Assembly: GCF_000003815.2 (NCBI RefSeq)
Contig: NC_049980.1
Span: forward strand, 5,770,461-5,834,460
From: Branchiostoma floridae
Taxonomy: Eukaryota > Chordata > Leptocardii > Amphioxiformes > Branchiostomatidae
Length of the DNA: 64,000 nt
Direction: 5' to 3'
Shown: piece by piece, positions 34,501 to 49,373 of the stretch
How the letters are laid out: each line of letters begins with the position of its first letter
Position numbering within the stretch: position 1 is the first letter of the stretch
Notes under the pieces: model-generated
What the model was told of the DNA's origin: nothing
Database searches by the model: none
The model's input: the letters and a program-made list of their open reading frames with translations, nothing else
Program-made: the position numbers and the translations under genes

Positions 34501-37500
34501 AACCACGTTCCCTCCACTCTGGTCGATAAAGTAGTTTATCAGCTCATAAACGTTCAAGATCGGAGGATGCTGAAAACGAAAAAAAAAATGGTCAGACACA
34601 CTCAAGTAAAAGAATCTTCCCTTTAAACATCGTCAAAGCCTTGCATGTCTCAAGCAAAAAAAACTGCTAGGGGGCACAAAACTGCATAACTTCGTCCTTG
34701 CATCTAATCCTGCTGTAGTACCAAGGTCGGCCGCAAGGAGGCCCAAAAACGAAACTAATTGTCAGGAGACAACACCTACCCATGCACTAAATGTCATGGC
34801 AAACACCTGGAAAGTTTTTGGAGACATAGTGTCAAAACCGCACGTGGCAAACATTATGCGATTAAGGTTACAACCTTTAGATTTTAGATATCTAATGCGC
34901 AGTACCTTCTTGTCAATGTCGAGGACGAAGTGGCCGTTGGTCATGTTCACGATGTAGTGTCGGACTTGCGGCTCCCTGTAGTACACATATGGGTCATCAG
35001 GTTTCGAACATCACGGATAAAAAAAAGTAAGAGAATCAAGCTTGCCTGAAACCAGCATTCTCACCATATAGAGTTACTACTGTTCTATTAATTCGTGCTC
35101 GATCACTTTCATATTTCCTTACCCTTCCACTGGTAGTCTGGCGGAGAGTACAAGCCCTCCCGGAGCGGACCCACTACTCCGGAGCAGCATGTTCCCGTTC
35201 ATGATGTTCTCCGACAGCACCTGTTCCACCTGGTCACGTGGCAGCTGATGAAAGAACCACCTGGAACAACAACAGAACTGCGTCTTGACTCTCACGAGTA
35301 GTGAAACATCATTTGAAGGTCCTATCATGTAAACTCATCTGTGTAGGTAGTAATCATAGTGCAATGATAAATTTCTTCCAACACAAAGGTGTACACGGAT
35401 CAAATTTTAAATGACCACTGTCGCCTTCTCAGGATCAATACTGATGACCAATCAGAACAGACCATAAAGGAGGCCATACACATCAGGTACTCTAGCCATC
35501 ACTGATCAGAGACGGTGGGCGTTATAAACTTCCTGGCACATTTGACCAATTGCTGACGTCACGTATCCGCAAGACCACGTGTTAATTAGATCATGTGTCT
35601 GTTCTGAAGTGATTGGTCATCATTATTGATCCTGAAAAAAGCGACAGTGGTCGTTAAAAATTTGATCCGTGTATACCTTTGTGTCTTATTGCTTAGATTC
35701 TACTAAAAGTATCACAAAGTTTAATACAAGAAATTTTTTCTCCAGACTTACGGTGGTCTCACTCGTCCCCTTTCCTTCAGGTAGTCTGGGTAAAACCTGT
35801 AGGCGTGCTGGAAAAGACGGGGACAATGTAATTTGATCGACATATTTTTTTTGTTGAGGTACATATGAAACGACAAAGACATTACAAATAGAAACGTAAT
35901 TAGTCTATTACAGTATATGTAGAATATACTTGGAACTTGAATGCAAGACAAATTTCGGAATGTCAACTAGTTATGCATAGCTGTGCATAGTTTGTTTGTA
36001 CGTACATATACACTGTCAGTTCATTTTCTAAAATACGCTTTTACATGAAACATCACTCCAGCCATTAAGAGTCATTGCACGAGAAAACCAGGCAAAACCA
36101 GACAGAGGCCGGAAGATGGGGGTCGGCCACATCGGCTCATACTCCGATGTGGCGTTCTGGAACCCCCCCTCTGAGACAATTTATGGCTGAAAAGTACTGA
36201 AATTTCGATGGCTATCCTGAAAAATCTGATGAAGGTACAAACATAACTTTTGCATTTTCATATAGTATAGGTTCTGAAGTTTTATAGACAAAACGTTGAA
36301 GATGATACATTAAAGTTAAGAAGGTGTAATAGGGGGCTACTTGAACCACTGAAAGCAGAATTTTTATCGCTGTAAGTTTTAGTCATTTTAATGCCCATTA
36401 TCTGATGTGAGCGGTGACTGTAGTGGTGAATGGTTTTACTGTTTGCTGGGGAGAGGAACATCTACTTATTCAAAAACAATCGTCGTCTGATTCGGACATA
36501 CATAACGCGAGCCGTGAGAGGGGGGTCTTTATGGGGAATTTTCGGGTTTTGGGGCTATAGTAAATCGGGTGATTATATTACACTATGGGAATAAGTCATG
36601 GTGTGTAAGGCGGCAAATGTCGGCCTTTCTAGAGACTTAACCACAGTTAGTTCCTTGACAGAATGTCATTTGAAAACATATGTTTTGGCGATGAGAAAGA
36701 CTGGTTAGACGAGTCATGAGGACCACATTGACGTGCTTGCTTACAGAAGGCCACAAAAAGGAAAGCCTTGTGGCTTCAGAACACATTATTGACTGATCCT
36801 ACAGCACAATTACATGTAACAGCCTTGGTTTGTGTACTGTATCTATCTCACCATTTCGACGGCAGCAGGCGCTGGTGTGTAAGGCGGCGGTGCGCCGGAG
36901 GCCTCAGAGCCGACGCTGTCGTCTCCGCTCCCGCTCATGTTGGTCCCGCTCTGACCGCTGGAGTAACCGGAGGACGAGGAGGCGGATCTCGTCACCTGAA
37001 CCGTCAAATGATACCAGTATAGTATAAACCGTACATGATACAACATGCGATCACAGTGACGCCTACTGAGCCTCTTTGGTAACCTGTCAAAAGTGTTTCA
37101 AATACACGAAAACGGGTTTCACTGGCGCAAGTTCCGCTACTACTTGGCTACTTCACAAGTCATCTGTGCCAGCTGACTATGAACTTTGAAAAATCAAAGC
37201 CAGGAAAAGTCATATTCTGCTCAGACATTCTGATCATACCTTACAGAGCATACTCCAGTTTCTTTATTCCTGCCAATCAAGTTAAATCGTTGACGTCAGA
37301 GTGAGCACGGTAGCCGGTACGGAACCTGGCACTCCGGCTCTGGAAGAAACGTTCTCTTCATAACAAATATTGCACCGTCGTCGTGATTTTACATAAATTT
37401 AGTTGCCACGTGACGTAGCAATGTTTGCTTCATTTGCTTATCGAAATTGTAGTATGTGTACTTGATATGGTCGAATGTGATCAGGAACTATTGTATCTTA

Positions 37501-40500
37501 GTGTCACAGGTGGCACTTTCTTTTCTTTTCTGTCTGTCATTTTTACCCAGGATTGCCTCTGTAGGTACTTTGAAACAGAAAAAAAAGTCTTATCATGAAA
37601 GCTCATCTGTATTGGTAGTAATCATTGTACAATGCTAAACTTTCTTCCAACACAAAGGTATACACGGATCAAATTTTCAACGACATCTGTCGCTTTCTTC
37701 GGGATCAATACTGATGGCCAATCATTTCAGAACGTAAACACGCGAGAGTTACAGGCACGTGACCTATAATCTTGTGACGTCAACAATTGGTCAAACGTGC
37801 CAGGACGTTTATAACGCCCATTGTCTCTGTTCAGTGATGGCTGGAGTGCCATGGCTTATATGGCCTTCTTTATAACTCTTACAGAGTAGTCCTGTTCAGT
37901 ATTCAATATTCTGACTTTGGCCAACTCTTTGCCCAATGAAACGTTATGGTCCGGTAATTCATTGTGAAGAAGGTTCCGTACCTTGCCGCAGTGAGGAGGT
38001 ACCGGGGGCGGAGGGCTGGCTAGGCGGTACGTCTCCTGCTCGAGGGTCCGCCGGACGTCGATCAGTTGGCCCGGGAGGAGGTTGAGATCCTCAGGAACAA
38101 CGTGCTGGATACAAGGTCAAAGTTACACAATGTTTTAATACTTGGTTATCATACTGTGCAACGGGCCTTTCCACCTAACCTGTCGGCCGGAAGAGAGTCA
38201 CGTGCCGCCCACAGCACCACAAACATGCCTGAGGGTTCTACTGGGTCAAGAGAGGGTACGGACATACAAGATTTTCATCAAAAATATATTGAAAACCTCT
38301 AGCCACACTGACTTAATTCTATCGATGGCATCCTCTGGAGACCCCAAAACTAATGCGCGAGGGCAAAAAAAAAAGAGAGAAAAAATCTGACAAAACAAGT
38401 GCTGCTAAACCACAGGAATTAACTGGCATCTAGTCCATTGTTTCTAAGACTTTGTTTGTCTTATTTTTACCTCCAGTAAGACTGTAAGGGACAATCGTTG
38501 CCATTTCAATCATGTTTTACTGTCATTCTTGTTTAAAAAGGGGAAAAAATGGCACTGTGGTCCCATGCCCTGGTCATATGCCACCGTAAGCTGGAAAGCA
38601 GATCCTCTGGCAAGCATAGAATTCTGATTGACCAGGGATGCTTTGGGGTGACATGTGGCCACAGTTTTTTGTGACGTTATTTGAGAACAGGAGGACATCA
38701 ATGTGCTCGCGGATGTCATTACTGTGGCCCGACTACACCACCCATATACTGTGGGATGGTACCACCCTAAATGTAGAAGAACACATGATACTTTTGGTAT
38801 TAGAGTAATTGTTGCAACGTACCTCCGTTTTGTTTTTAGTGTGTCGGTTTAAAATTTGTCCATTGTTATTTGAATACAGTAGATTGTTTTTCACATGGTA
38901 GACACGTCGGGGCATTATCAGGAAGTTAGGTCAAAGGTTCCAGAAATCCCGGAATGGGTTATTTTATTTCCTGTCTCCACGTTCTGCTGTATATTGATGT
39001 CTAATTGGCAGTATTCAACCAAAAAATTTACTTAAAATGAAATAAGAATAGAATGAAAAAAAACACCTAAAAATCCACAGAACTGACACAGAAATGACAA
39101 AACTGTTGCTATGTATATGGCTTTTATCTGGACGAACTACTACACATGTACATGTACATATACAGGAACAGCATCATTCTCATGAATATCGTAAGGCTAG
39201 GGGGAAATTACAATATACCCAGGAAATTGCTCACCGTGTCCTCTCATACAACGGGGGCACACACGATTGCTTTGCCGTGGGCGTGTAGGTACTGTAAATG
39301 TTTTTAAGTTCGCGGGGATTTAATTTCGCGGTAGCGGGAAAAAGGACTTTTCGCGGTGGATTTAAGTTCGCGGTAACACCATAGACTGCAATCTAATATC
39401 ATTATAGAAAAATGTTCGCGGTGGTTTTAAATTCGCGGTGAAGTGGTCACCGCGAAAACCGCGAACATTAATCCACCGCGAACATTTCTGCATTTACAGT
39501 ATTTCCTGCTAGGAAATTGCCACATACCGTGACGTGGTGTCCTTGTAATAGTTGTATAATGCTCGGGGTCTTTTTTCCAGACATCGAAAACCTATTACAC
39601 TTAGTCTTGTATGGCCTCGAAAAAATGGCAATAATTCTAAATGTTAGGCCTCTAGCTAGGTTACAGGGTTGTTTGGAGCCTGTAGCTGATTAGATACTCT
39701 CCAAGCAGAGGTTAGATCGCTGCCTTGTTACTCTGTGACGGAGAGGGTAACCTCTGACGACAGAGTATTGTAGTTGTCAGATGTGATGAGTGTTAGCATC
39801 TTTATCACTATGTTCCCTTTGTCGTATTCGTATGTAGTTTGGCATGTATGTCGTCTGCACGTGTGTGATGATGCACTTTGTTTTTTTACGGCATCTGTTT
39901 GTATAATTGATGCAACAATTTCAGAAATCACCACTATATTCCTGGTATTGTGAAACAGGCCATGTGGTTTGGTGTCTGATAATTAGCCTATCTTTAAGCA
40001 GATATGGGTTTACGATTGTCTAAACATGTATCACTACTTCACCGAATTATTATCAGGATCAACAATGGTGATGATATGGTCATAAGATGGCCTCAATTTT
40101 CACTCCCTTAACAGATTCAAGCATTAGAATCTGATGTAAGTCTAGTTCACCTTTATCCGCCGGATAACCTATATTCGTTGCTTTAAGAAAAACATGTAAT
40201 TTAGGGATATCAAGTAGACGGACGGTGGTTTCAAACTGCAATATTTAAAAGAAAAAACACCAATTTGAAACAACCCATCGACTTGATATCCCTAAATACC
40301 CTATTTTTGTAAACAACGGATATAGGTTACCCCGCGGATAAAGGTGAAGTAGCGCCATACATTGTATGTATATGCTAACCTCTGAACTTACCGTGGCTAT
40401 CGTTAAAATGTAAGCTTTCCAAACGTCCCTCAGTTGAGCGCCGATTACCTGAAAAGAAAAGGAGACATCACATTTAAATCATTTCTCACTTCAGTAGAAT

Positions 40501-43500
40501 TTCGTTTGCTATTCTGAACTATTTGTAACACCCGTGTTTAAGAGTCATTGAAATCTTTTCATGTAGACAAAGTCTTAATGCAAGATTGTTATTGTAACCC
40601 CATTTCTACAAGAGGCTGCGACCACTAAGTGGCAAAATATTAATTTTTGCTATGTTACTATTTGTTATGTTGCTTTTGTTGTTGACGTTGTACAACCTAG
40701 AGATAACACTGTTAACAGGTTCAACAAGTCTTGTTTGTCCAGAATGTACCACATTGTGTTACATAAAACAAGAATTTACTCCATTCGCCAGACAAGTAAA
40801 TACAGGTCTTACCAACCTATAGCACGACAACAAAGGATTTGTGAAGACAACATAGTACCGACACGTGCGCATGCATATTCTATTCAACACTATTCTCCGT
40901 CAAGTCACAGCCTTCCCAAGTAGACGTTATGGTCCAGCTGTTTTTTATGTGTTCTGGGACGTGTTTTGTCGGGCTTTCTATTTTGTACCGTTTACGGGGA
41001 CACGGAAAAAGAAACCCTGACAAAATACACTTAAAACGAGTGTAAAACAGCCGGAGTCGAACCTCTGTTTGGAGAGTAACACAGAGACAGAGTGAGAGAG
41101 ACTGTTCGACTGATAGAGACTATCCTACATCGCCAGACTTATCCCCCCCCCCCCCTTCACTCCTCGGTACGTTACCAATAAATAACGTATTACCTGCCAC
41201 TGACGAGAGGTAGTGGATTCTATCTGAAACGTCTGACCGTTTCCAAAATCATATCCATTTATTACAATTTTACGTATCTTATTACCAGAATGTCTAACCT
41301 TCATCGACAAAATTAACGAATCACATGTCAGATATTGACGGTATAACGTTACAGTTCTATCGAACCGTCACGAAATTTAGTCCTCAACATGATCATTACA
41401 TACACTGAGCGGCGTACCACACTATTTGTGTGTGTACAGTAATTAATAAATAATGATACAGTACACACAAATACTAGACTAGTACGTACACACACTGTGA
41501 CGCAAACACACACATACGAACACACAAGGACACATACACACACACACGCACACACACACACGCGCACACACACACACATGTACACACACACACACCTGTC
41601 AACCCTGTCGTCCCAACAGGTAACACCTGTAGACAAACACCTTTTCTCTGTCTTCCCCCACGCCCTACAGCTGTACGCGTTCCTGCTCTACCCACCAGGA
41701 TACCGGTAACGGTTCACCAGGTATCCGTGTGACCCCGCGTGCACTCAACAACCACCCGTCATGCGAGCGTGCTTGTTGATTGTGGGCGGGGCTAGTAGCG
41801 TTTTGTACCGCGATCGATAGAGTTGTGACCCGCTAGCAGCATGTCACTGGGCTCACACGTGCGTATATATTCAAGTCCGTATAAGGTCCGTATGGAAGTC
41901 TTGGCCTCTTCCAGGCTCCACAGATCGCTGGAAAATTCTAGAAATTGGACAAATATAGACACATAGCACACCAAATGAGATAGCTGTCCGAGGAACATGC
42001 TTTGCAACAAGCTAACTCATGGCACGTTCTTTGGATATATTTGTTCAATTTCTACTATTTTGTCCAGTGACCTGTGGAGCCTGGTAGAGGATAAGCATTC
42101 CATACGGACCTCACACGGACTTGGATATATACGCACGTGTGAACCGACCTTAACCCCATTGCTTGTACGTAAACGCATAAGGTCGCGTCCGCGTATGTAA
42201 GGTAAATATTCCGTCTATAGGTTTAGTAATTACTTTTGTACAAGGAGAGATCATATGCAATGGTCCTTACTGATACATACGTTTTGTTCTCTATGTGAAA
42301 TAGTTCCAGCAGACATTTCTGCATCTCAATATTGTTTGTTTTTTTCTCAAGTGGCCAGACAGACCTTTTTTAATCAACGCAAAACAAACCTTGGAATATG
42401 TAACGTTAGTTGCGTTCGTCGCTTGAAAAAAATGTTTTCATAAACATATTTCACGATCATACGATGATATGTTCAAAGAAGACCTTGTTGCACACTAGTG
42501 AGTGCGCTGTAGAAGAAACAAAATGAAAATCGTATGAATCACCACGGTTAAATAATATGTCTGCATCCACGAGAAAGATATAGGTATGTCTCTGCAGCTC
42601 AACTGGTAGCGGCCTCACAGTCACAGTCGAGCTCTTGGTTCAAATTATGTGGTAACTTGTAGACCCCGCTTCAAATCCTGGGAGGGGCGTCTTGGTTGGC
42701 CGGGGCTTCACTCGTCTTTCGGGAGGGACGTAAAATGGGGTCCCTTGTTCAAGCACGTAAAAGGCCGGGGTGCATCAAGCACGTTAAAGGGGAATGGCTA
42801 GCAATTCGTCCCTGTAAAAATATACCCTGCTACAGAAACAGCAAAGAAACTTGCTGGCATACATGTATGTGGCACTTGGTACTACAACGTCACAAACCAT
42901 GTGGCTAAAAGTTGACATTGACCTTCGGTTTTGTCACATGCCAAATAGCAATCCACATACAAGCACCCGGAAGACAAAAACCCAAACACCCGGACACATA
43001 CACACAAAAATGCCCCTGTAGTTCCAGAGTAAGTTGCTAGGGGGACCAAACATACATCGCTTCTTCCTTACACCACAAGCTATCTGCCACAAAATCAAGA
43101 CCATAGCAATTCCAGGTCAAAAGATACCAAAAATAAAGTTCTGCTGCAGTACCAAGTTCACGCACCAGGTGGCCCAAAATCGACCTTGACCTTTGTCTTC
43201 CCAACACCTACCCATACCAAATATCATTACAATTCATCCAGAGGTTCTTGAGTTATACTGACCGCAAATATCCGGAAACACACACACACACACACACAGA
43301 CAGACACGCCAAAAACTATACCTCCATTTTCATGGAGGTAACAATGCCAGAAACTTTATGGAGGTAACAAGAAGAGCGATAAAGATACGTGGTTTACTTG
43401 GCATTTATTGTCTGCTTTTATCATACCAATAATGATTGTTTTTGCCACATGTAATGACGCACAAGAGCAATTGTAGACCCTTTGCTCAGTGAAGCTCAGT

Positions 43501-46500
43501 TTGGCTTCCGGAAAGGGAGAGGCTGCACCGATGCAATCTTCGCACTCAGACAGCTCTGTGAGAAGGCTTGTGAGTACCAAAAGCATCTCCGCCTTGTTTT
43601 TGTCGACCAGGAGAAAGCTTTCGACCGGGTAAACAGGAACCGACTCTGGCAGATCTTGGAACAGTACGGTGTAAAGGGCCAACTTCTGGAGAATATAAGA
43701 GCACTTTACCATAACAGCAAGAGTGCAGTACAGACACCAAGTGGTCTCTCTAGCTGGTTCCAGATAAGGTCCGGAGTGAGACAAGGATGTGTACTGTCAC
43801 CTCTACTGTTCATAGTGTACATGGACAAGATAACAAAGGAAGCCAACCCAGATCCTGAGGACTTGAACGAACTGCTTTTTGCTGACGATCAAGGCATTCT
43901 GAATGAGAGCAAGGAGGAACTCCAGCATCACACAGATGAACTAAACAGTGCATGCGATCGTTATGATATGAAGATCAGCATAGGAAAAACAGAATCGATG
44001 TCAGTTGGTCGCTGCCCAGAGAAACTGGAGATCACAGTCAATGGACAACTCCTCAAACAGGCCACAGAGTTCAAATACCTGGGGAGCATTTTTACAGAGG
44101 ATGGGAAATTAGACAGGGAGATTGAGACAAGAATACAGAAAGCAAACTCTGTCAACTACCAGCTAGCACCTCTGCTAAAGCACCCAAGTATCCCTATGGA
44201 GACCAAGGCCAGACTCATCAACGCCATTTTCGTCCCGACACTCACATACCAGTGTCAAACCTGGACCCTGAACAGAGCACAGGAGAGGAAACTCACAAGC
44301 TGTGAGATGAGGGTCCTGAGAAGAGCAGCTGGCAAAACAAGGAGAGACAGGTTGAGGAATGAAGTGGTTAGAGAGTTGGTGGGAACCAAACCTGTCTTAC
44401 AGTTCATCGCCAAGCAGAGAGTGCAGTGGTTTGGCCACCTGATGAGATTGCCAACCACGCAGCCAGCGTTACGAGCCTACACAACCAGGCACTCAGGTGT
44501 CAGGGCAAGAGGAAGACCACGCCGCAGGTGGATAGAGGGAGTGGCAGAGACTGTCCGTGCACATGGCCTGACTCTTCTGGAGGCTACACACCTGGCTCAA
44601 GACAGATGCCTACATCTCCCCGCGACGCCCCCCCAGGCATAAGCGGAAGGATAAAGTAAAGTAAGTAAGTAATGATGGACACAATACACGATATGTGTAA
44701 TATACTGATACCATAATGGCCGCACCGCACGCCTTCGCGGTTCATCTATTATTCAGTGAGGTCCTCCATACTGGTTTAACATTCTTTCTACGAATATTGA
44801 CTATGAAATATTACCAACGATATCAATACTAACCGCCAATTTGTCTGAAAAGGGTGTCGCGCGTGATCCCAACCACGTTAGTGGTAGAAATATTGTATCG
44901 GACGGTCGCTTTGTTGTGCATGTACGTGGGGATTGCATTAATATATTGATGTCATAAGTGGTGGTGTAACTGCTTTGAAATACTGTAAACAGTTCGAGGA
45001 AAATACAACGTTTTTAGCGTTACAATCAGTCGAAACTTTAATACGGTGCTCTGTAAATGTGTATGTACACTGTGTTTTATATCTGTATGCTGCCACTTGA
45101 CAAAAATATGATATCTTTCGCTACGTTGTATTCTTCTATTTAGATGTGTTTATATGCCCTCTCTATTAGTTAAAAGACTACCCAAAATCTGTTTGTGTTT
45201 TAACGTTATGTGGAAAAACACAGTAGTCTACCTACACCTTTCAAAACACGTTATTTTTCGCAAAGAATACTCAATATCCCCATTGTGTGGAACTTATAAT
45301 AATAAGGATAATAATGATAATATCGGGTGTATTTGCAGCTAGTAGGTAGCCATTGTGTTGAGTAATGAGGCTGATTAACGTGGTCGAGGCGCCTCCTCGA
45401 GCACGGAACCCCCGTTTCCAAGACAATTTCGTGGAAATCTTGTTTGGACTACAGCATAACATTACGTCGATGTATGTTTCGATGACCACGTTTTCATCGT
45501 TAACAATGATTATAAAAAAAACAATACTCCACGTACCAGAAACTTGTGCAGCTCCTTGTTGGACTTGACAATGAACTTGTGTTGACCTCTCTCCTTCCCC
45601 TTGGCCTTGGGATATTCCACAGTCGTTGTCCGGTCCAGTCGTGCGTAACCCAACTATAATGCACGAGACAAACACAAGACACCCTTACTGTCACACCTTG
45701 CGCACTCGTGTTTTACGTAATACAGAATGAAGCCAGACTATTTCTATCTGGACTGTTCCATTCTAAATCTAGGGGAGGCGAAAGGTACTTTCACAACCAC
45801 AGGTACTGCCCATTAATCAAGGATTTGTAAAGGTTTAGAATTTGCATGCAAATAGAATTTGAGTAAAGAAAATTAAAATTAGAATATTGGGTAATGACAA
45901 GGATTTAGCTTGAACGATTTTGAAATAGTTGAATTATATACAAGACAAAATGGGTTGGTGAGGTTGTATTGAACGTACCGCCCTAACGTAGATTTTACCT
46001 ACATATGTATATGTCTTCCATTTTGATTGGTCGGCAGAAGTTCATAACCTCACGTTCGTCCAATACGCTGACGCCTCGTATGATATTGAAACTGCGCTTT
46101 TTTAGCTTTAACCCTATTCAGACCGGGGGGGGGGGGGGCTTTTGAGGCCCGCGCTAAATTCGATGTCCTATAACGCCAGAACGGCTTACGCTAGAGCCAC
46201 CAAATTTGGTGAGTTTTCCTAAAATATTGTTGGCAACAATTTTACGAAGTTTGACAAATTTTCCATTTTTTCTTGTTGCCATGGCAACCGTTTGTTGACA
46301 GGCAGTTTTGCCAAAAATCACTATTTTTGGTTCTAACTATGTATTTTTCACATTTATTTGCTATATTACTGCGATTTTGTGACATCAATAAAATCTTATA
46401 TTATTCAGCATATCTTTCATAATTACATATGCATAAATTATGCTAATTTGATGACGTCATCAGCCCAAAATCCAAGATGGCGGACCGATTGGCCAGATCA

Positions 46501-49318
46501 AGAATAACAAGCTAATTATCCCTTAAAATTTGTAACTACCTGGTATTTTTTCATCAAAAACCATCTAAATTAATGAATTTAGTCTATTTCCATTGCCCTT
46601 TGTGATTATTTGTTGCAAAAAAAGTATTTTTAAAAATTCAAGGTGGTGGATATAATATGGCGGAGCCCAACTCGTATCTTAGATGTGCATGACGTCATTT
46701 TATGACGTCATATTGACGTCATTGATGTTGCTATTGGCAACGCAAGTCGTAATAAACATCATTACTCTGTTATCTGCACTTGTTGTTACATTTTTGTAGC
46801 ATAACTTGAAGTTTTCTGAGAATACCCATTTTTCATGGGTTTGGCCAATGTAATCAAATTGATGACGTCATAATTACGTCATCTTACGCCAACGTAACGT
46901 CAAACGTCACATAATCGTCAGATATTATGTCTAAATCATGTCCTAAAAATTTGGTGCCCCTACGGCACGTCGTTTTAGAGTTATAGGACTTAGAAGTGGA
47001 GGGCCTCAAAAGCCCCCCCCCCCCCCCCGGTCCAGGGATGACCAAAAAAGCCCGGTCTGAATAGGGTTAAGACTTTATTAGGCAATGTTGGTTTGATAAT
47101 ATGGATAACATCGTCTGGAAACTCCCAAACTGATGCGAGCTTGCTAATAACCCCCACAATAGCTGCTGAGTATGGTGTATACCGCATATAAAACAACACA
47201 ACACCCTTATGTTAACTTTAAAGTTAAAACGTTAATACTACTTTAGGCTGTCACTATTAATTATCTGTAGAAATGTCTGAAATGACCGTCTGAAAGTTCG
47301 ACTTAAGTGGTAGAGTGTTTGCCCCATACTCCAGAAGTCCTGGGTTCAAATCCGCTGATATGTCGCCAATCGTGGGCCCTTGTAAAAGGCACTTTACACG
47401 ACTGTCCTCACTTTACTCAGGTGATAATGAGTACATAGCTTTGGTTAGGGCCATCCCTCGGATAGGACGTTAAATGGAGGTCCCGTGTTTGAATTTGAGG
47501 TGAGCCACACCTCGAACATGAAGTACCCACCACACGTATGGAATAGAGTAAGCTAGGGGTCCTTCCAGGTATGAGTGGTTAATCCCTTCAGTCATATGGC
47601 CGCACCTGGGGCAATTACTGTCGTATTGTCATAAAAATGAGTAACTAGCTTTGGTCAGTAGGGCCGTCCCTTGATGGATAGGACGTCAGATCCCGTGCAG
47701 CGATTGAGGAAAGATTCACATCGAGCACGCTAAAAACATCCGCCAGAATAATCGAAAAGAGTAGGGGCCTTTCCCAGAGTGAGCAGATCAAACTTTACTG
47801 TTTGCATGGTCTCCGAGTTGACATCTTGAAAAGGTCACCTGTTATGTCTATCCTTCCACAAATGTGGTTAATCTCAGTAGAATGACGCGGTTACATAGGT
47901 CGTGCTATCGCCTTAAGATTCCGATGCCATAAGATTTTCAAGCAGGCCGTGACAGGACCAACCACTGACATGGATCCAAAATAGCATTTTGTGTTCCAAA
48001 ACATGTTGAATTTTGCAGTTAGACGTACATTTTTGTCCTCCAAAATGCCCAAAGTTACCAACCGTGCGATGACCGCACGACCTATGTGACCACGCCCTAA
48101 CCCCACTTACCTTAAATAGATACAAAATATTGATAACAAAAAATACGTCTTGTGTAGGTCCCTCTATAGTCCCTTCCAAGAACGCCCTGTCTCCTCCCTT
48201 CCTGTTTGGCTAAGCACACAAAAACCGTCCCACGCTCCTACATAGATAGGACAGTCTCCCGTTCTAGTACAAGCCGCGCTCTGTTCGTTTGCAGTGTACC
48301 GTGGTATATAATCCTGGGCCTGGCTAGTCATGCTTACAGGAGAGTAACTAAGACAGGAGTAGGGTCATACATACAATGCGAAGGGACGACTTAAAGTAGT
48401 TTTAAGAGACTTGGGTATATTTTGTAGCAAGCCGTCTATGTCTGACAGCCTCCCCTACCAAGTAGGACAGTGGTAACGTCCATGTTGAACTTTGTAACAA
48501 CATTCCACAATTATCGCTCATTTGTCATAGTTAAGAAAAATTACTGTCGGGTCGGTAAGCCGATTTCGTTTCACTGATAAGCGGTGCCATAGAAGACTCA
48601 AACGAAAGCATTTACAAGGGAAGAACCTTTAAAATTCGCAATACATTTACGAAGGGAGAAAGAAAGATTTTAGAGGAAAGGCTTAAGCTATTCTTTTGAC
48701 GTTAGCCAATTCCAAGTAAAAGTCCCGTCTTTGGCGATCAGAAAAGGAATAGATTCTTTTTGTGTCAAACTTTAAACTTTCAAGAGCGAGTTCATGTGTC
48801 TGCATTTCTTTAGATACTTATGAGACAGAATACTGAAGTCAGTTGAACTCCCATGATAAGGAATTAACTATCTTTTTAAAAATCAAAACACAGAAGAAAA
48901 GAAGGAGGAAAAAAATACGTGAATACTCTTTTTAGAAAGTTGAAATAACCATCATCAGACTACTACCACCACTATTTTGACTCAATATCGACATCACAGT
49001 TTAGGACTGTTCTGAACCGAATAAATGTGATGACAAATAAATTATCATGTCTGTTTTTACCGTGTGTTGTTCCTGTTTCTCCGGGTGGTAGAAAAATATG
49101 ACGTCTGCCTTGATCTCTGCCCAAATTCTCTGATAGCCCTGGAAAAACAAAATCAAAATGTAAATCAAGTGATGAAAATACAAATAAGGAGGCTATTCAA
49201 TTCTCTCCGATCCCCTTCTTCGTTGCTCTCTTTCTTTCTCTCTTTCTCTCTGTCTGTCTGTCTTTCTGTCTCTGTGTCTCTCTCTCTCTGTCTGTTTCTC
49301 TCTGTCTCTCCTTCTCTG

Positions 49319-49373
<55 letters not shown>

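Noticed and set aside
43356-43784. 142-codon minus-strand ORF
   Set aside because: Antisense to the RTE reverse transcriptase; no independent similarity.
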